64,000 nt of DNA, taken from NCBI RefSeq assembly GCF_029909975.1, contig NZ_CP094516.1:8100501-8164500 (forward strand). The letters run 5' to 3'. Of the stretch, positions 24,978 to 34,103 are shown piece by piece. The first letter of the stretch is position 1. Each line of letters opens with the position of its first letter. Position numbers and translations under genes: made by a program. The stretch is from Bradyrhizobium sp. ISRA430. Its GTDB lineage: Bacteria > Pseudomonadota > Alphaproteobacteria > Rhizobiales > Xanthobacteraceae. The notes below the pieces were generated by a model that was not told the DNA's origin, ran no database searches, and saw only the letters and a program-made list of their open reading frames with translations.

Positions 24978-25050
24978 CGATCTCCAAACAAGTCGGGGTA
25001 GCTACGGTCCGCACCATGCGCGCCCCATCGTGCACGGTTCGGAAAAAAGC

Positions 25051-25968
25051 TCAGCGGTCCGGCACGAACACGGTGCCGAGTGCGGCCGGCGCGGTCGAGC
25101 CGCCGGTACGCGCGCGCGAGAGCAGGACCAGGACGATGACGGTCGCAAGGTATGGCAGCGCCGACATGAACTGCGAGGGAATGCCGACGCCCCAGCCTTG
25201 CGCGTGGAGTTGCAGGATCGTCACCGCGCCGAACAGATAGGCGCCGACGACGAGCCGGCCGGGCCGCCAGGACGAAAATACGACCAGTGCCAGCGCGATC
25301 CAGCCGCGGCCGGCGGTCATGCCGGGAATGAAGAACGGCGTGTAGGCGAGCGGCAGATAGGCGCCGGCAAGCCCGGCGCAGGCGCCGCCGAACATCACGG
25401 CGAAGGTGCGGATGCGCAGCACCGGATAGCCGAGGGCATGCGCGGAGACGTGATTGTCACCGCACGCGCGCAGAATCAACCCGGGCCGGGTACGGTGCAG
25501 GAACCACCAGACGCCGACGATCAACGCCAGCGAGAGATAGACGAAGGCGTCTTCGCCGAACAGCACGCGGCCGATCAGCGGGATGTTGGTGAAACCGGGA
25601 ATGTCGAGATGCGCAGCCGGCGTGATGCGCTCGCCGACAAAGCCGGCACCGATCAGACCGGAGAGTCCGATGCCGAGGATGGTCAGTGCCAGGCCCGTCG
25701 CGACCTGGTTGACGGCGAGGCCAAGCGCCATCAGCGCGAAGATCAGGGACATCAGCGTGCCCGCGATGATGCCGCAGAGCGCCCCGATGAAGGTCGAACC
25801 GGTCAGCCAGGCACCGGCAAAACCGCAGGCCGCGCCCATGATCATCATGCCCTCGACGCCGAGGTTGAGCACGCCGGAGCGCTCGGTCACGAGCTCGCCG
25901 GTCGCCGCAATCAGGAGCGGCGTCGATGCGGCGAGCACCGACAGGATGATGGCTTCAACCAGCTCCAC
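25051..25968 (-). CDS. Nucleoside-type ABC importer permease (second)
   Basis: 305 residues from GTG 25968, with an AGGTGG site before it and 14 bases of overlap with the upstream permease. About eight hydrophobic helices. Conserved motifs TERSGVLNLGVEGMM and GITAGRG-like GMTAGRGWIALALV identify the YufQ/NupQ-type permease of the BPD_transp_2 family. It forms the translocation path with the neighbouring permease. The longer frame to 26073 is hydrophilic and overlaps coding sequence. Confidence 0.87.
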   Translation of the reverse strand: MELVEAIILSVLAASTPLLIAATGELVTERSGVLNLGVEGMMIMGAACGFAGAWLTGSTFIGALCGIIAGTLMSLIFALMALGLAVNQVATGLALTILGIGLSGLIGAGFVGERITPAAHLDIPGFTNIPLIGRVLFGEDAFVYLSLALIVGVWWFLHRTRPGLILRACGDNHVSAHALGYPVLRIRTFAVMFGGACAGLAGAYLPLAYTPFFIPGMTAGRGWIALALVVFSSWRPGRLVVGAYLFGAVTILQLHAQGWGVGIPSQFMSALPYLATVIVLVLLSRARTGGSTAPAALGTVFVPDR

Positions 25969-27046
25969 GGGCCACCTGACGGTTCGAGAAGACCAGCCGG
26001 CAACGGTAGAGAATGAGGGAATCGCAGGCGAGCACGTAGAACAGCAGAATGCCCTGGAAAACCTTGGTAACATCCAACGGAATCTTCATTGCGATCTGCG
26101 CTTGCTCGCCGCCGATAAAGGTCAATGCGAGGAAAAGACCTGCAATTAGTATTCCAACCGGGTTCAGTCGGCCGAGAAAGGCGACGATGATCGCGGTAAA
26201 GCCATAGCCGGGCGAGATGCCGGGCTGAAGGTGCCCGACCGGGCCCGCGACCTCGATGATGCCGGCAAGGCCCGCCAGCGCGCCGGAGACCGCAAAGGTC
26301 AGGATGACGAGCTGGTTGGCGTTGAAGCCGCCGAACCGCGCCGCGCGTGGCGCCGCGCCGACCACACGGATCTCGAATCCCTTGATGGTGCGGCCGAGCA
26401 GGATCGCCGCCGCCGCGACGACCAGCAGCGCGATGAGCGAACCGAGATGCAGCCGGCCGCCCTCGATCAGCAGGGGAACGGTTGCCACCGGATCGAATTC
26501 CGCCGTGGTCGGGAAATTGAAGCCGTGCGGATCGCGCCAGGGCCCGCGCACGAGATAGTCGAGGAAGAGTTCGGCGACATAGACCAGCATCAGACTGGTC
26601 AGGATTTCGCTGGCGCCGAACTTCACCTTGCAGATCGCCGGGATCAGCGCATAGAGCGTGCCTGCGGCGGCCGCAAGCAGCAGCATGACCGGCAGCACCC
26701 AGGCCCCGGCGTCGGTGCCTTGCGTCTTCACGGCGATCCAGCTTCCGGCCACCGCGCCGATGAGGAACTGTCCCTCGGCGCCGATGTTCCAGGCATTGGC
26801 GAGATAGCACAGCGACAGGCCGATCGCGATCATCACCAGCGGCGTTGCCTTCACCGCGATCTCCTGCAGCGAATAGCCGTCGGTCAGCGGGGCGATGAAA
26901 TAGGCATCGAGCGCGAGAAGCGGATTCTTGCCGAGGATCGCGAACAGGATGACCATGGTCACGATCGTCAGCCCGATCGCGATCAGGGGAGAGACCAGCG
27001 CGATCGTGCCGGAGCGCTCGGCGCGCTTCTCAAGCACCAACTGCAT
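25955..27046 (-). CDS. Nucleoside-type ABC importer permease (first)
   Basis: 363 residues, eight to nine membrane helices. It carries NAWNIGAEGQFLIGA, FGASEILTSLMLVYVAE and SPGYGFTAIIVAFLGRLNP, the signature loops of YufP/NupP-type permeases. It overlaps the ATPase gene by 17 bases and the second permease by 14, forming a tightly coupled operon. It transports the ligand captured by the BMP protein across the inner membrane. Confidence 0.88.
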   Translation of the reverse strand: MQLVLEKRAERSGTIALVSPLIAIGLTIVTMVILFAILGKNPLLALDAYFIAPLTDGYSLQEIAVKATPLVMIAIGLSLCYLANAWNIGAEGQFLIGAVAGSWIAVKTQGTDAGAWVLPVMLLLAAAAGTLYALIPAICKVKFGASEILTSLMLVYVAELFLDYLVRGPWRDPHGFNFPTTAEFDPVATVPLLIEGGRLHLGSLIALLVVAAAAILLGRTIKGFEIRVVGAAPRAARFGGFNANQLVILTFAVSGALAGLAGIIEVAGPVGHLQPGISPGYGFTAIIVAFLGRLNPVGILIAGLFLALTFIGGEQAQIAMKIPLDVTKVFQGILLFYVLACDSLILYRCRLVFSNRQVARGAG

Positions 27047-28601
27047 GCGCGGCCTCCTTCGGCTCCAGGCTGCTGCCGCCCATCAACAGGCCAAGCTGTT
27101 CGCGCGTGGCTTCGCGGGTCGGCAGCGGCGCCGACAAGCGTCCGTGGAACATCACCGCGATGCGGTCGGTGATTTCGACGAGCTCGTCGAGGTCCTGGCT
27201 CGTCACAAGTACCGCCGCGCCCGCGGCCGCCAGATCAAGCAGCGCCTGGCGGATCACGGCGGTCGCACCGGCATCGACGCCCCAGGTCGGCTGGCTCACC
27301 ACCAGCACGGCCGGGTTGCGGAGGATCTCGCGGCCGACGATGAATTTCTGCAGATTGCCGCCGGAGAGACTTGCCGCTTCCGGATCGCGCTTGGCCTTGC
27401 GGACGTCGAACGTCGCGGTCGCCTTATCGACCGTCTCCAGCGTGGCTGCGATATCGATGAAGCCGTGACGGACCATGCCGCTTGCGGCGTGACCGGTGAG
27501 CAGCGCGTTCTCCGACAATTTCATGCGCGGCGCGGTGCCGTGGCCGAGCCGCTCTTCCGGCACGAATGCTGCGCCCAGCTTGCGCCGTCCCGTGATCGAG
27601 AGGTGGCCGGCGGCGATGCCTTCGATCACCACCGTGCCCGGATCCTTCGCCAGTCGCTCGCCGGAGAGCGCGGCGAACAGCTCGTCCTGCCCGTTGCCGG
27701 CGACGCCCGCGATGCCCAGGATTTCACCGCCCTTCAGTTCGAACGAGATGTGTTCGAGCCTTACACCGTGCGCCTCGGCTGGCGCCAGCGAGAGATCGTT
27801 GACGACCAGCCGCGGCACCGTGGTCTGCCGGCCGGCCGCGGCCTTCACCTCCTTGATCTCACTGCCCACCATCATGCGCGCGAGCGAGGCCGCGGTCTCG
27901 AGCCGAGGGTCGCAGGTCGCAACCTTCCCGCCGCCACGCAGGATCGTGGCGGTGTCACAGAGCCGCTTCACCTCGTCGAGCTTGTGGCTGATGTAGAGGA
28001 TGGCGCGGCCTTCGGCCTTGAGCCGTTCCAGCACGATGAAGAGCTGATCGGCTTCCTGCGGCGTCAGCACCGCGGTGGGCTCGTCCAGGATCAGGAATTT
28101 CGGATCCTGCATGAGCGCACGGACGATCTCGATGCGCTGGCGTTCGCCGACCGACAATTGCCAGACCTCGCGCCTGGGATCGAGCGGAAGGCCGTAGGTC
28201 TTCGACACCTGCTCCAGCCGGGCCGACATGTCCTTGAAGGACTCTCTTCCGTCGAGGCCGAGCGCGACATTCTCGGCGACGGTGAGATTGTCGAATAGCG
28301 AGAAGTGCTGGAACACCATGCCGATGCCGCGGCGGCGTGCGTCCGCCGGTCCGGACAGGACGATCGGCTGCCCCTGCCACCGGATCTCGCCGGCGCTGGG
28401 CTGGATCAGCCCGTACATCGCCTTGACCAGCGTCGATTTGCCGGCGCCGTTTTCGCCCAGCAGCGCGTGAATTTCCCGGGGCCTGATGTCGATATCGATG
28501 GAGTCGTTGGCAAGCAGATCACCGTAGCGCTTGGTAAGGCCGAGCGTCTGAAGCAGCGGCGGTTCGCCGGAATGCAGGCCGTTGGGCGTTGGATCTAACA
28601 T
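27030..28601 (-). CDS. ABC importer ATPase with two nucleotide-binding domains
   Basis: 523 residues from ATG 28601. The first domain has Walker [10 protein letters not shown], signature LSVGERQRIE and Walker [10 protein letters not shown]. The second has a degenerate Walker A region (GVAGNGQDEL), signature LSGGNLQKF and LVVSQPTWG where a Walker B is expected. This tandem, asymmetric design is typical of the monosaccharide/nucleoside importer ATPases (RbsA/YufO type). It energises uptake with the two permeases and BMP protein downstream, and is the first gene of that operon. Confidence 0.9.
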   Translation of the reverse strand: MLDPTPNGLHSGEPPLLQTLGLTKRYGDLLANDSIDIDIRPREIHALLGENGAGKSTLVKAMYGLIQPSAGEIRWQGQPIVLSGPADARRRGIGMVFQHFSLFDNLTVAENVALGLDGRESFKDMSARLEQVSKTYGLPLDPRREVWQLSVGERQRIEIVRALMQDPKFLILDEPTAVLTPQEADQLFIVLERLKAEGRAILYISHKLDEVKRLCDTATILRGGGKVATCDPRLETAASLARMMVGSEIKEVKAAAGRQTTVPRLVVNDLSLAPAEAHGVRLEHISFELKGGEILGIAGVAGNGQDELFAALSGERLAKDPGTVVIEGIAAGHLSITGRRKLGAAFVPEERLGHGTAPRMKLSENALLTGHAASGMVRHGFIDIAATLETVDKATATFDVRKAKRDPEAASLSGGNLQKFIVGREILRNPAVLVVSQPTWGVDAGATAVIRQALLDLAAAGAAVLVTSQDLDELVEITDRIAVMFHGRLSAPLPTREATREQLGLLMGGSSLEPKEAAHAVGA

Positions 28602-29129
28602 GCGCTGACACGCTTGCACGGGATGAGGTGCCTCAATAGTGGGCTAGTTTGAACCGGCGCGTAAGGTGTGAAAAAGCGTCATCCCTTGCTTAACGCTTCG
28701 GCAGGCGCCGACGTTCGCTTGTATCCACGTCGTCCCGGCAAGCGGCGCTGATCGTCGTCCAAGATTGCCGCGACCGCGGATGGCGTCTGTTGCAAATTTG
28801 TGACGGTTCAAACCAAATCGGAACCCGCTGTGCAGGCTTGACCTGAAGTTGAGCACCGGCACCGCCATCCCTGCATGCTGCGCCGCGACGCGACAGCGAT
28901 CGCCGCATCTCGCGATTGCTGCGCCGGGCGGCGTCAACAAAAGCCCAGCAAAACCAAACGAGAAAGTGCGGCTATGCGCGTGCACGCCGCACGCGCAAGC
29001 AGCATGCGCGACACCTGCAAAATCTGCGATGACAAGCTGCGTGTCGCCAAAACATGCGGCACGCCATGGAAAAAGATGAGGCTTCTCACTCCGGGATATC
29101 GGCGCAAGTGTCGCAGCCAAGGGCGTTCA
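28602..29129. other. Divergent intergenic region without a gene
   Basis: About 530 bp between the ABC importer operon and the Tsx-like gene. Open frames here have no protein-like features. The stretch near 28975-29015 is rich in overlapping GCGC/TGCGCG palindromes (CATGCGCGACACC, GCACGCCGCACGCG). It presumably holds both promoters. Confidence 0.5.
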
Positions 29130-29145
29130 TTTTGACTTGTCAAAA
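29130..29145. promoter_or_regulatory. Inverted repeat TTTTGACTTGTCAAAA before the Tsx-like gene
   Basis: 7-bp arms TTTTGAC / GTCAAAA separated by TT, ending 16 bp before the ATG. It is close enough to the start to block transcription or translation and is a candidate operator for the nucleoside channel gene. Confidence 0.4.
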
Positions 29146-29161
29146 CATGGGGGTATTGAGG

Positions 29162-30268
29162 ATGTCGTCTCGTTTCATGGCAATTGCAGCAACGGCGCTG
29201 ACAATTGCTACGCTGGCCAATGGTGGCCCGGCTCACGCGGCGGACTTGCCGGTCAAGGCGGCCAAGAAGGCGCCCGATCTTCCGTTCTTCCTCGTGATCG
29301 ACAATCGCGTGACGTTCTCCTGGATGCCCAAGGGTACGGATCCCGGCATGTGGAGCGTCCAACCCGACGGCAGCATCAACGGCACCACCGCCAAGCAGGT
29401 CTACTCCTTCACCCATTTCGACTTGTGGTCCTACGGCACCAACTTCTTCACCATCTCGATGTTCAAGTCGGGTCACAACGATCCGGCCTCACCATGCACC
29501 GCGCCGGGCGTGACCATCACCGGCGGTGCCGGCGACTGCGCGGGCGCCACCGAGATCTACGGCCTGTTCCGCTCGACCTTCGGCTGGAACGAGCTGTTCA
29601 ATACCAAGGCCTTCACCATGGGGCCGCTGCACAACATCTCGTTCGAAGTCGGTATGGACGGCAACAGCGAGAACACCTTCCTCGCGCCGGCGAAACGCGA
29701 CGTCGTCGCGGGTCTACAGTTCGCCTTCGACCTTCCCTACAAGGGCTACATCAACGTCGCGCCGTTGATGTACTGGGAATTCTCGAACCACAACGCCTTC
29801 ACCCAGTGCGGCCTGTTCGTCGCCGGGCCTGCGGGCGTCGTCTGTAACTCGGATGGCAATGTCAGCTACAACCCGACCTGGGCGGTCGAAATCAACTACT
29901 ACATGGACCTCGGCTTCCTGCCGCCCAGCATGCAGTTCTGGTCGATCAGCGGCCGTGCCGGCTGGTACGGCCCGAAGGGCGATTCGAACGGCCTTCCTGC
30001 GCTCTCGGGCGTCGGCCGCTTCTCCACAGCGACCAAGACCGAGCTGAACAGCGAGCCGATCCGCCTCACCTTCGACGCGTCGAAGGCGGTCTGGGGCGAC
30101 AAATACTCCCACTTCGTCGACCTCTGGGTCGCCTATCGCTACTGGCAGAACAAGTTCGGCCTCGATCACAACGCCATGCCCGGCGTCTGCACGATCGCCG
30201 CGACCGGCCAGAGCACCAAGAGCTGCACCGAGTCCACGGTTTATGGTGGCATCACCATGAAGTTCTGA
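29162..30268 (+). CDS. Tsx-like nucleoside-specific outer-membrane channel
   Basis: 368 residues from ATG 29162, with a signal peptide ending AHAADLPVKAAKK, typical of rhizobial outer-membrane proteins. The mature chain has alternating beta-strand patterns, many aromatics (FTHFDLWSYGTNFF, INYYMDLGF, WVAYRYWQNKFG) and a terminal Phe (ITMKF) as in outer-membrane barrels. The YGTNFF/DLWSYG block and overall size recall the Tsx nucleoside channel family. Placement beside a nucleoside ABC importer supports this. Other outer-membrane barrel families cannot be excluded. Confidence 0.65.
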   Translation: MSSRFMAIAATALTIATLANGGPAHAADLPVKAAKKAPDLPFFLVIDNRVTFSWMPKGTDPGMWSVQPDGSINGTTAKQVYSFTHFDLWSYGTNFFTISMFKSGHNDPASPCTAPGVTITGGAGDCAGATEIYGLFRSTFGWNELFNTKAFTMGPLHNISFEVGMDGNSENTFLAPAKRDVVAGLQFAFDLPYKGYINVAPLMYWEFSNHNAFTQCGLFVAGPAGVVCNSDGNVSYNPTWAVEINYYMDLGFLPPSMQFWSISGRAGWYGPKGDSNGLPALSGVGRFSTATKTELNSEPIRLTFDASKAVWGDKYSHFVDLWVAYRYWQNKFGLDHNAMPGVCTIAATGQSTKSCTESTVYGGITMKF

Positions 30269-30340
30269 TCGGCGGACGGACGTTCAGAAGGATGGCGTCG
30301 CGCGGGAATGCGCGGCGTCATCTGCGTCTGAGAGTAGAAT

Positions 30341-30432
30341 CGTAGGGTGGGTTAGCCGTAGGCGTAACCCACCTCTTTACTTTCCGCGTTTAGAGAGAAG
30401 TGGTGGGTTACACTTCGCTAACCACCCTACGA
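30341..30432. repeat. Intergenic repeat family A, copy 2
   Basis: Same element as at 15356-15468: inverted arms CGTAGGGTGGGTTAGC and GCTAACCACCCTACG, inner block CCCACCTCTTTACTTTCCGCGT. It lies between the Tsx-like gene and the convergent deaminase gene. Confidence 0.75.
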
Positions 30433-30438
30433 CAGCGC

Positions 30439-30924
30439 TTACCTCGTCCACACGCCATCGTGCAGCGCTTCGGCTTCGTCTTCGAGCAGCGGGCCGACGA
30501 CCTCCGTGGGACGCTGGCCACTGGCGAAAACAGCACGGCATGGCAGGTCGAGCGTTGGATTTTCCGGGTGATCGCCGGTGAGGCCGCGCAGACGGTGTTC
30601 GCTGAGGCCATAGACCACGCGGCCGATGCCGGCCCAGTAGATTGCGCCGGCGCACATCGCGCAGGGCTCAGTGGAGGAATAGAGGGTCGCCTTTGCCAGG
30701 ACTTCGCGGCTGAACATGCGGCACGCTTGTGTAGCCGCCAGGCGCTCGGCATGGGCGGTGCCGTCATGGTCGGGCATGTAGCCGTTCTCGGCTTCGATCA
30801 ACACCTTGCCGTCAATATCGACCACGACGCAGCCGAAGGGATGGTTGCCATGGATGAGGGAGCGGCGGGCGACCGCAAAAGACAGGCGCAAGAAGTGCTG
30901 GTCGCGTCCCGATGTGCCGCTCAT
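30439..30924 (-). CDS. Nucleoside/guanine deaminase (CDA-fold zinc deaminase)
   Basis: 161 residues with the zinc deaminase signature: HAE in TAHAERLAAT (catalytic Glu) and PCAMC in STEPCAMCAGAIYW. NHPFGCVVVD precedes them. The length and the NHPFG motif match the guanine deaminase/nucleoside deaminase group of the cytidine deaminase superfamily (also close to TadA-like enzymes). Its likely role is deaminating guanine or another imported purine to feed the xanthine branch. Last gene of the six-gene operon starting at 36322, 14 bases after the ATPase stop. Confidence 0.83.
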   Translation of the reverse strand: MSGTSGRDQHFLRLSFAVARRSLIHGNHPFGCVVVDIDGKVLIEAENGYMPDHDGTAHAERLAATQACRMFSREVLAKATLYSSTEPCAMCAGAIYWAGIGRVVYGLSEHRLRGLTGDHPENPTLDLPCRAVFASGQRPTEVVGPLLEDEAEALHDGVWTR

Positions 30925-30938
30925 CGCCGCTCCGCGGG

Positions 30939-32471
30939 TTAATGTCCCGCCATGTGCCGGCCGACCACAGTGAGATCGGCTTCGCTGGTCCGTACTTCAT
31001 ACACGAATTCGCCGTGGAACATGACCACCAATCGATCCGACAGTTCGAGCAGTTCGTCGAGATCCTCGCTGACCAGCAGCACGGCAGCACCGCGATTGCG
31101 CGCGGCCATGATCTCGGCGTGGATCTGCGCTACCGCCGCGAAGTCGAGCCCGAAGCAGGGATTGGCGGCGATCAGCACCTCGACGTCGCCGGCAAGCTCG
31201 CGGGCAAGCACGGCGCGCTGCACGTTGCCGCCGGACAGCGCCGAAATCGGGGTCTCCGGCGTGCGCGTCTTGATTCTGTATTGCGCGATCCTCTTCTTTG
31301 CGCTGTCACGGAAGGCGCCGCGGTTGAGCCACCATCCGCCAGATGCAAAGGGCGCGCGGTCGAATTCGCGGAAGGCGATGTTATCGGCGACGCTCATGCT
31401 GCCGACGCAGGCGTTTTTGAGCGGCTCCTCGGGCAGGAGCGACATCCTGTGCCGGCGCATCTCCTCGCGGCTGCCGTGATAGGGATCGCCCGCGACGCGA
31501 ATTTCACCGCTCTCCGCCTCGCGCTGGCCGGCCAGGATCTCAACGAGCTGGCGCTGCCCATTGCCCGAGACGCCGGCGATGCCGACGATCTCGCCGGCGC
31601 GGACCGTGAGGGAGACGTCATGCACGGCGATCGCGCCGGCATCGTCGAGCGCGCGGAGTTTTGCCAGCTCCAGCCGCGCCTTGCCGGCTTCACCGGTGCG
31701 GGCCGGCTGCACCGTCAGCTCCTCGGCGCCGATCATGGTGCGCGCCATCGCATCCGGCGTCAGCTCGGCGACCTTGCCGTGTCCGGCGAGCTTGCCGCGG
31801 CGCAGGATCGTGACCTCGTCGGCGAAAGCCATGACCTCGCGGAACTTGTGCGTGATCATCAGAATCGTCAGCTCGCCCTTCACGACCATGTCGCGGAGCA
31901 TGCCGAGCACCTCGTCGGCTTCCGCCGGCGTCAGCACCGAGGTCGGCTCATCCAGGATCAGGAAGCGGCGTTTCAAATAGAGTTGCTTGAGGATCTCGCA
32001 TTTCTGGCGCTCGCCGGCAGAGATGTCCGAGACTTTCGCGCCGAGCGGCACCTTGAAGGGCATCCGCGCCAGGAAGGCCTCGAGCTCTTTCATCTCCTTT
32101 GGCCAGTTCACCACGGCCGGCACGTCGTCGCGCGCCAGCACGAGATTTTCGGCGACCGTCATAGCCGGCACCAGCGTGAAATGCTGGTAGACCATGCCTA
32201 GGCCGAGCGCGTGGGCGTCCCTGGGGTTGCTGATCGCTTGCTCGCGACCGCCGACGAGGACGTCGCCTTCGGTCGCGCGGTAGTAGCCCATGATGCATTT
32301 GACGAGCGTCGATTTGCCGGCACCGTTCTCGCCGAGCAGCGCATGGAAGGAGCCCGGGCGGACCCTCAGCTCGACATTGTCCAGCGCCAGGAAGTCGCCG
32401 AAGCGCATGGTCATGGCGATGGCATCGACGCCGAAGGCGCCGCTCGGCGGTGGCGTCTCGCCGATGATCAC
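30939..32471 (-). CDS. ABC importer ATPase (second importer)
   Basis: 510 residues starting at GTG 32471, which overlaps the TGA of the preceding gene (GTGA). First domain: Walker [10 protein letters not shown], signature [10 protein letters not shown], Walker [10 protein letters not shown]. Second domain: degenerate P-loop region [10 protein letters not shown], signature [10 protein letters not shown]. It is a paralogue of the ATPase at 27030-28601. Longer frames upstream overlap the biuret-hydrolase gene out of frame and are rejected. Confidence 0.9.
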   Translation of the reverse strand: MIIGETPPPSGAFGVDAIAMTMRFGDFLALDNVELRVRPGSFHALLGENGAGKSTLVKCIMGYYRATEGDVLVGGREQAISNPRDAHALGLGMVYQHFTLVPAMTVAENLVLARDDVPAVVNWPKEMKELEAFLARMPFKVPLGAKVSDISAGERQKCEILKQLYLKRRFLILDEPTSVLTPAEADEVLGMLRDMVVKGELTILMITHKFREVMAFADEVTILRRGKLAGHGKVAELTPDAMARTMIGAEELTVQPARTGEAGKARLELAKLRALDDAGAIAVHDVSLTVRAGEIVGIAGVSGNGQRQLVEILAGQREAESGEIRVAGDPYHGSREEMRRHRMSLLPEEPLKNACVGSMSVADNIAFREFDRAPFASGGWWLNRGAFRDSAKKRIAQYRIKTRTPETPISALSGGNVQRAVLARELAGDVEVLIAANPCFGLDFAAVAQIHAEIMAARNRGAAVLLVSEDLDELLELSDRLVVMFHGEFVYEVRTSEADLTVVGRHMAGH

Positions 32472-33151
32472 GAGATCGCTCCGATCAGGGCGTCGGACGT
32501 TGCGACCGCGCCGAACACGCCGCCCTGCATCTTGATCATCTTGAGCGCGTGGTCGTGGTTGCTCCTGTCGGTCGCGCCGCAGCAGTCGTGCAGCAGCACG
32601 CATTCGAAGCCGCGATCGTTGGCCTCGCGCATGGTGGTGTGGACGCAAACGTCGGTGGTGATGCCGGTCAGCACGATGTTCTCGATGCCGCGGACGCGCA
32701 GGATCAGCTCCAGATCGGTGGCGCAGAACGAACCCTTGCCGGGCTTGTCGATGACGGGTTCGCCAGGCAATGGCGCAAGCTCAGGGATGATCTCCCAGCC
32801 GGGCTCGCCGCGCACCAGGATACGGCCGCAGGGACCGGGATCGCCGATCCCGGCGCCGATTTGCCGCGAGCGCCAGCGCTTGTTGGCGGGCAGGTCGGAC
32901 AGATCAGGGCGATGGCCTTCGCGGGTATGGATGATGTGATAGCCCTGCTTGCGCATGACCGCGAGCAGCTTCTTGATCGGCTCGATCGGTGCCCGCGTCA
33001 GCGAGAGGTCGTAACCCATCTTGTCGACATAGCCGCCGACGCCGCAGAAGTCGGTTTGCATGTCGATGATGACGAGTGCCGTGTTAGCCGGGCGAAGGTC
33101 GCCGTTATACGGCCAGGCGTAGGGCTGGGACTTGATATAGCGCTCGGGCAT
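32468..33151 (-). CDS. biuH: Biuret amidohydrolase-like cysteine hydrolase (isochorismatase fold)
   Basis: 227 residues of the isochorismatase-like cysteine hydrolase fold with triad Asp30 (VIIDMQ), Lys136 (IDKPGKG) and Cys169 (TTDVC). The start [20 protein letters not shown], the loop [20 protein letters not shown] and Gln209 in KMQGGVFG match the rhizobial biuret hydrolase as I remember it, with a constant offset of six residues to its described triad (36/142/175) and to its substrate-contact Gln (215). It would cleave biuret to allophanate and ammonia. Ureidoacrylate-type or other ureide substrates are alternatives. It is embedded between ABC permease and ATPase genes. Confidence 0.75.
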   Translation of the reverse strand: MPERYIKSQPYAWPYNGDLRPANTALVIIDMQTDFCGVGGYVDKMGYDLSLTRAPIEPIKKLLAVMRKQGYHIIHTREGHRPDLSDLPANKRWRSRQIGAGIGDPGPCGRILVRGEPGWEIIPELAPLPGEPVIDKPGKGSFCATDLELILRVRGIENIVLTGITTDVCVHTTMREANDRGFECVLLHDCCGATDRSNHDHALKMIKMQGGVFGAVATSDALIGAIS

Positions 33152-33175
33152 GGACGACCTCGTGGATGCGCAGGA

Positions 33176-34102
33176 TTACCGTGTAATCGAGAGTTCAGCG
33201 GGCGCGCCGGTCAGGGTCCGCTTCGGCGAGCAGGTGATGATCATGATCGCCAGCGTCAGGATGTAGGGCGCGGCGTTGAAGAGGTGATAGCCGGAGGTGA
33301 CGCCGACCGATTGCAGGGCCGGGCCCAGCGCCGCGGCGCCGCCGAAGGCGAGCGAGGCCCACAGGCACAGCAGGGGATCCCAGCGCGCGAAGATCACCAG
33401 CGCCACGGCCGTGATTCCCTGGCCTGAGGACAGGCCCTCGTTCCAGCTTCCGGGATAGAACAGCGACAGGAAGGAGCCGCCGATGCCGGCGAGGAAGCCG
33501 CCGACCATGGTCGCGCGCAGGCGGATCAGCAGCACGGAGTGGCCCATGGCGCGCGCGGCGTCCGAGCTCTCGCCCGCGGTACGGATCAGGAGGCCCCATC
33601 GTGTAGTACGGAAGGCCCAATACAGGATCGGAGCAAGCGCGACGCCGATCAGGAAGAGGACGTTGACGCGCAGCGCGGCACGCACCTGCGGAATGTCGCT
33701 CCACCAGCCAAAATCGATTGCGGGTAAGCGCGGTGCAGTCGGCTCGATCAGCGGCTTGCCGAGATAGAAGGCGAGTCCGGTGCCGAACAGCATCAAGGCG
33801 ATCCCGACCGCGACGTCATTGACGCGCGGCAGCGAACAGATGCCGGCATGCAGCGCACCCAGCAAGGCACCGGTGATGCCTGCGGCGAGCACGCCCAGCC
33901 ACGGCGAGCCCGAGAGTAAGGAGATGCCGTAGGCGCTCATCGCACCCATCACGAGCGTGCCTTCGAGACCGAGATTGATCCGGCCCGAACGCTCCGTGAT
34001 GCATTCCCCTAAGCTCACGAACAGGAACGGCGTGGAGACGCGAATGGCGCCGCCGAGCACGGCGAGCGGCACGGTCCAGAGTCCGATCGATCCGTCCGCC
34101 AT
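33176..34102 (-). CDS. ABC importer permease (second importer, YufQ-type)
   Basis: 308 residues with about eight helices. It has SLGECITERSGRINLGLEGTL and GLSSGQGITAVALVIFARWDP, equivalents of the conserved TERSG-x-x-NLG-x-EG and G-x-G-x-x-A-x-A motifs of this permease class. It follows the first permease with one base between stop and start, and precedes the biuret-hydrolase-like gene by 24 bases. Paralogue of the permease at 25051-25968. Confidence 0.88.
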   Translation of the reverse strand: MADGSIGLWTVPLAVLGGAIRVSTPFLFVSLGECITERSGRINLGLEGTLVMGAMSAYGISLLSGSPWLGVLAAGITGALLGALHAGICSLPRVNDVAVGIALMLFGTGLAFYLGKPLIEPTAPRLPAIDFGWWSDIPQVRAALRVNVLFLIGVALAPILYWAFRTTRWGLLIRTAGESSDAARAMGHSVLLIRLRATMVGGFLAGIGGSFLSLFYPGSWNEGLSSGQGITAVALVIFARWDPLLCLWASLAFGGAAALGPALQSVGVTSGYHLFNAAPYILTLAIMIITCSPKRTLTGAPAELSITR

Positions 34103-34103
34103 C

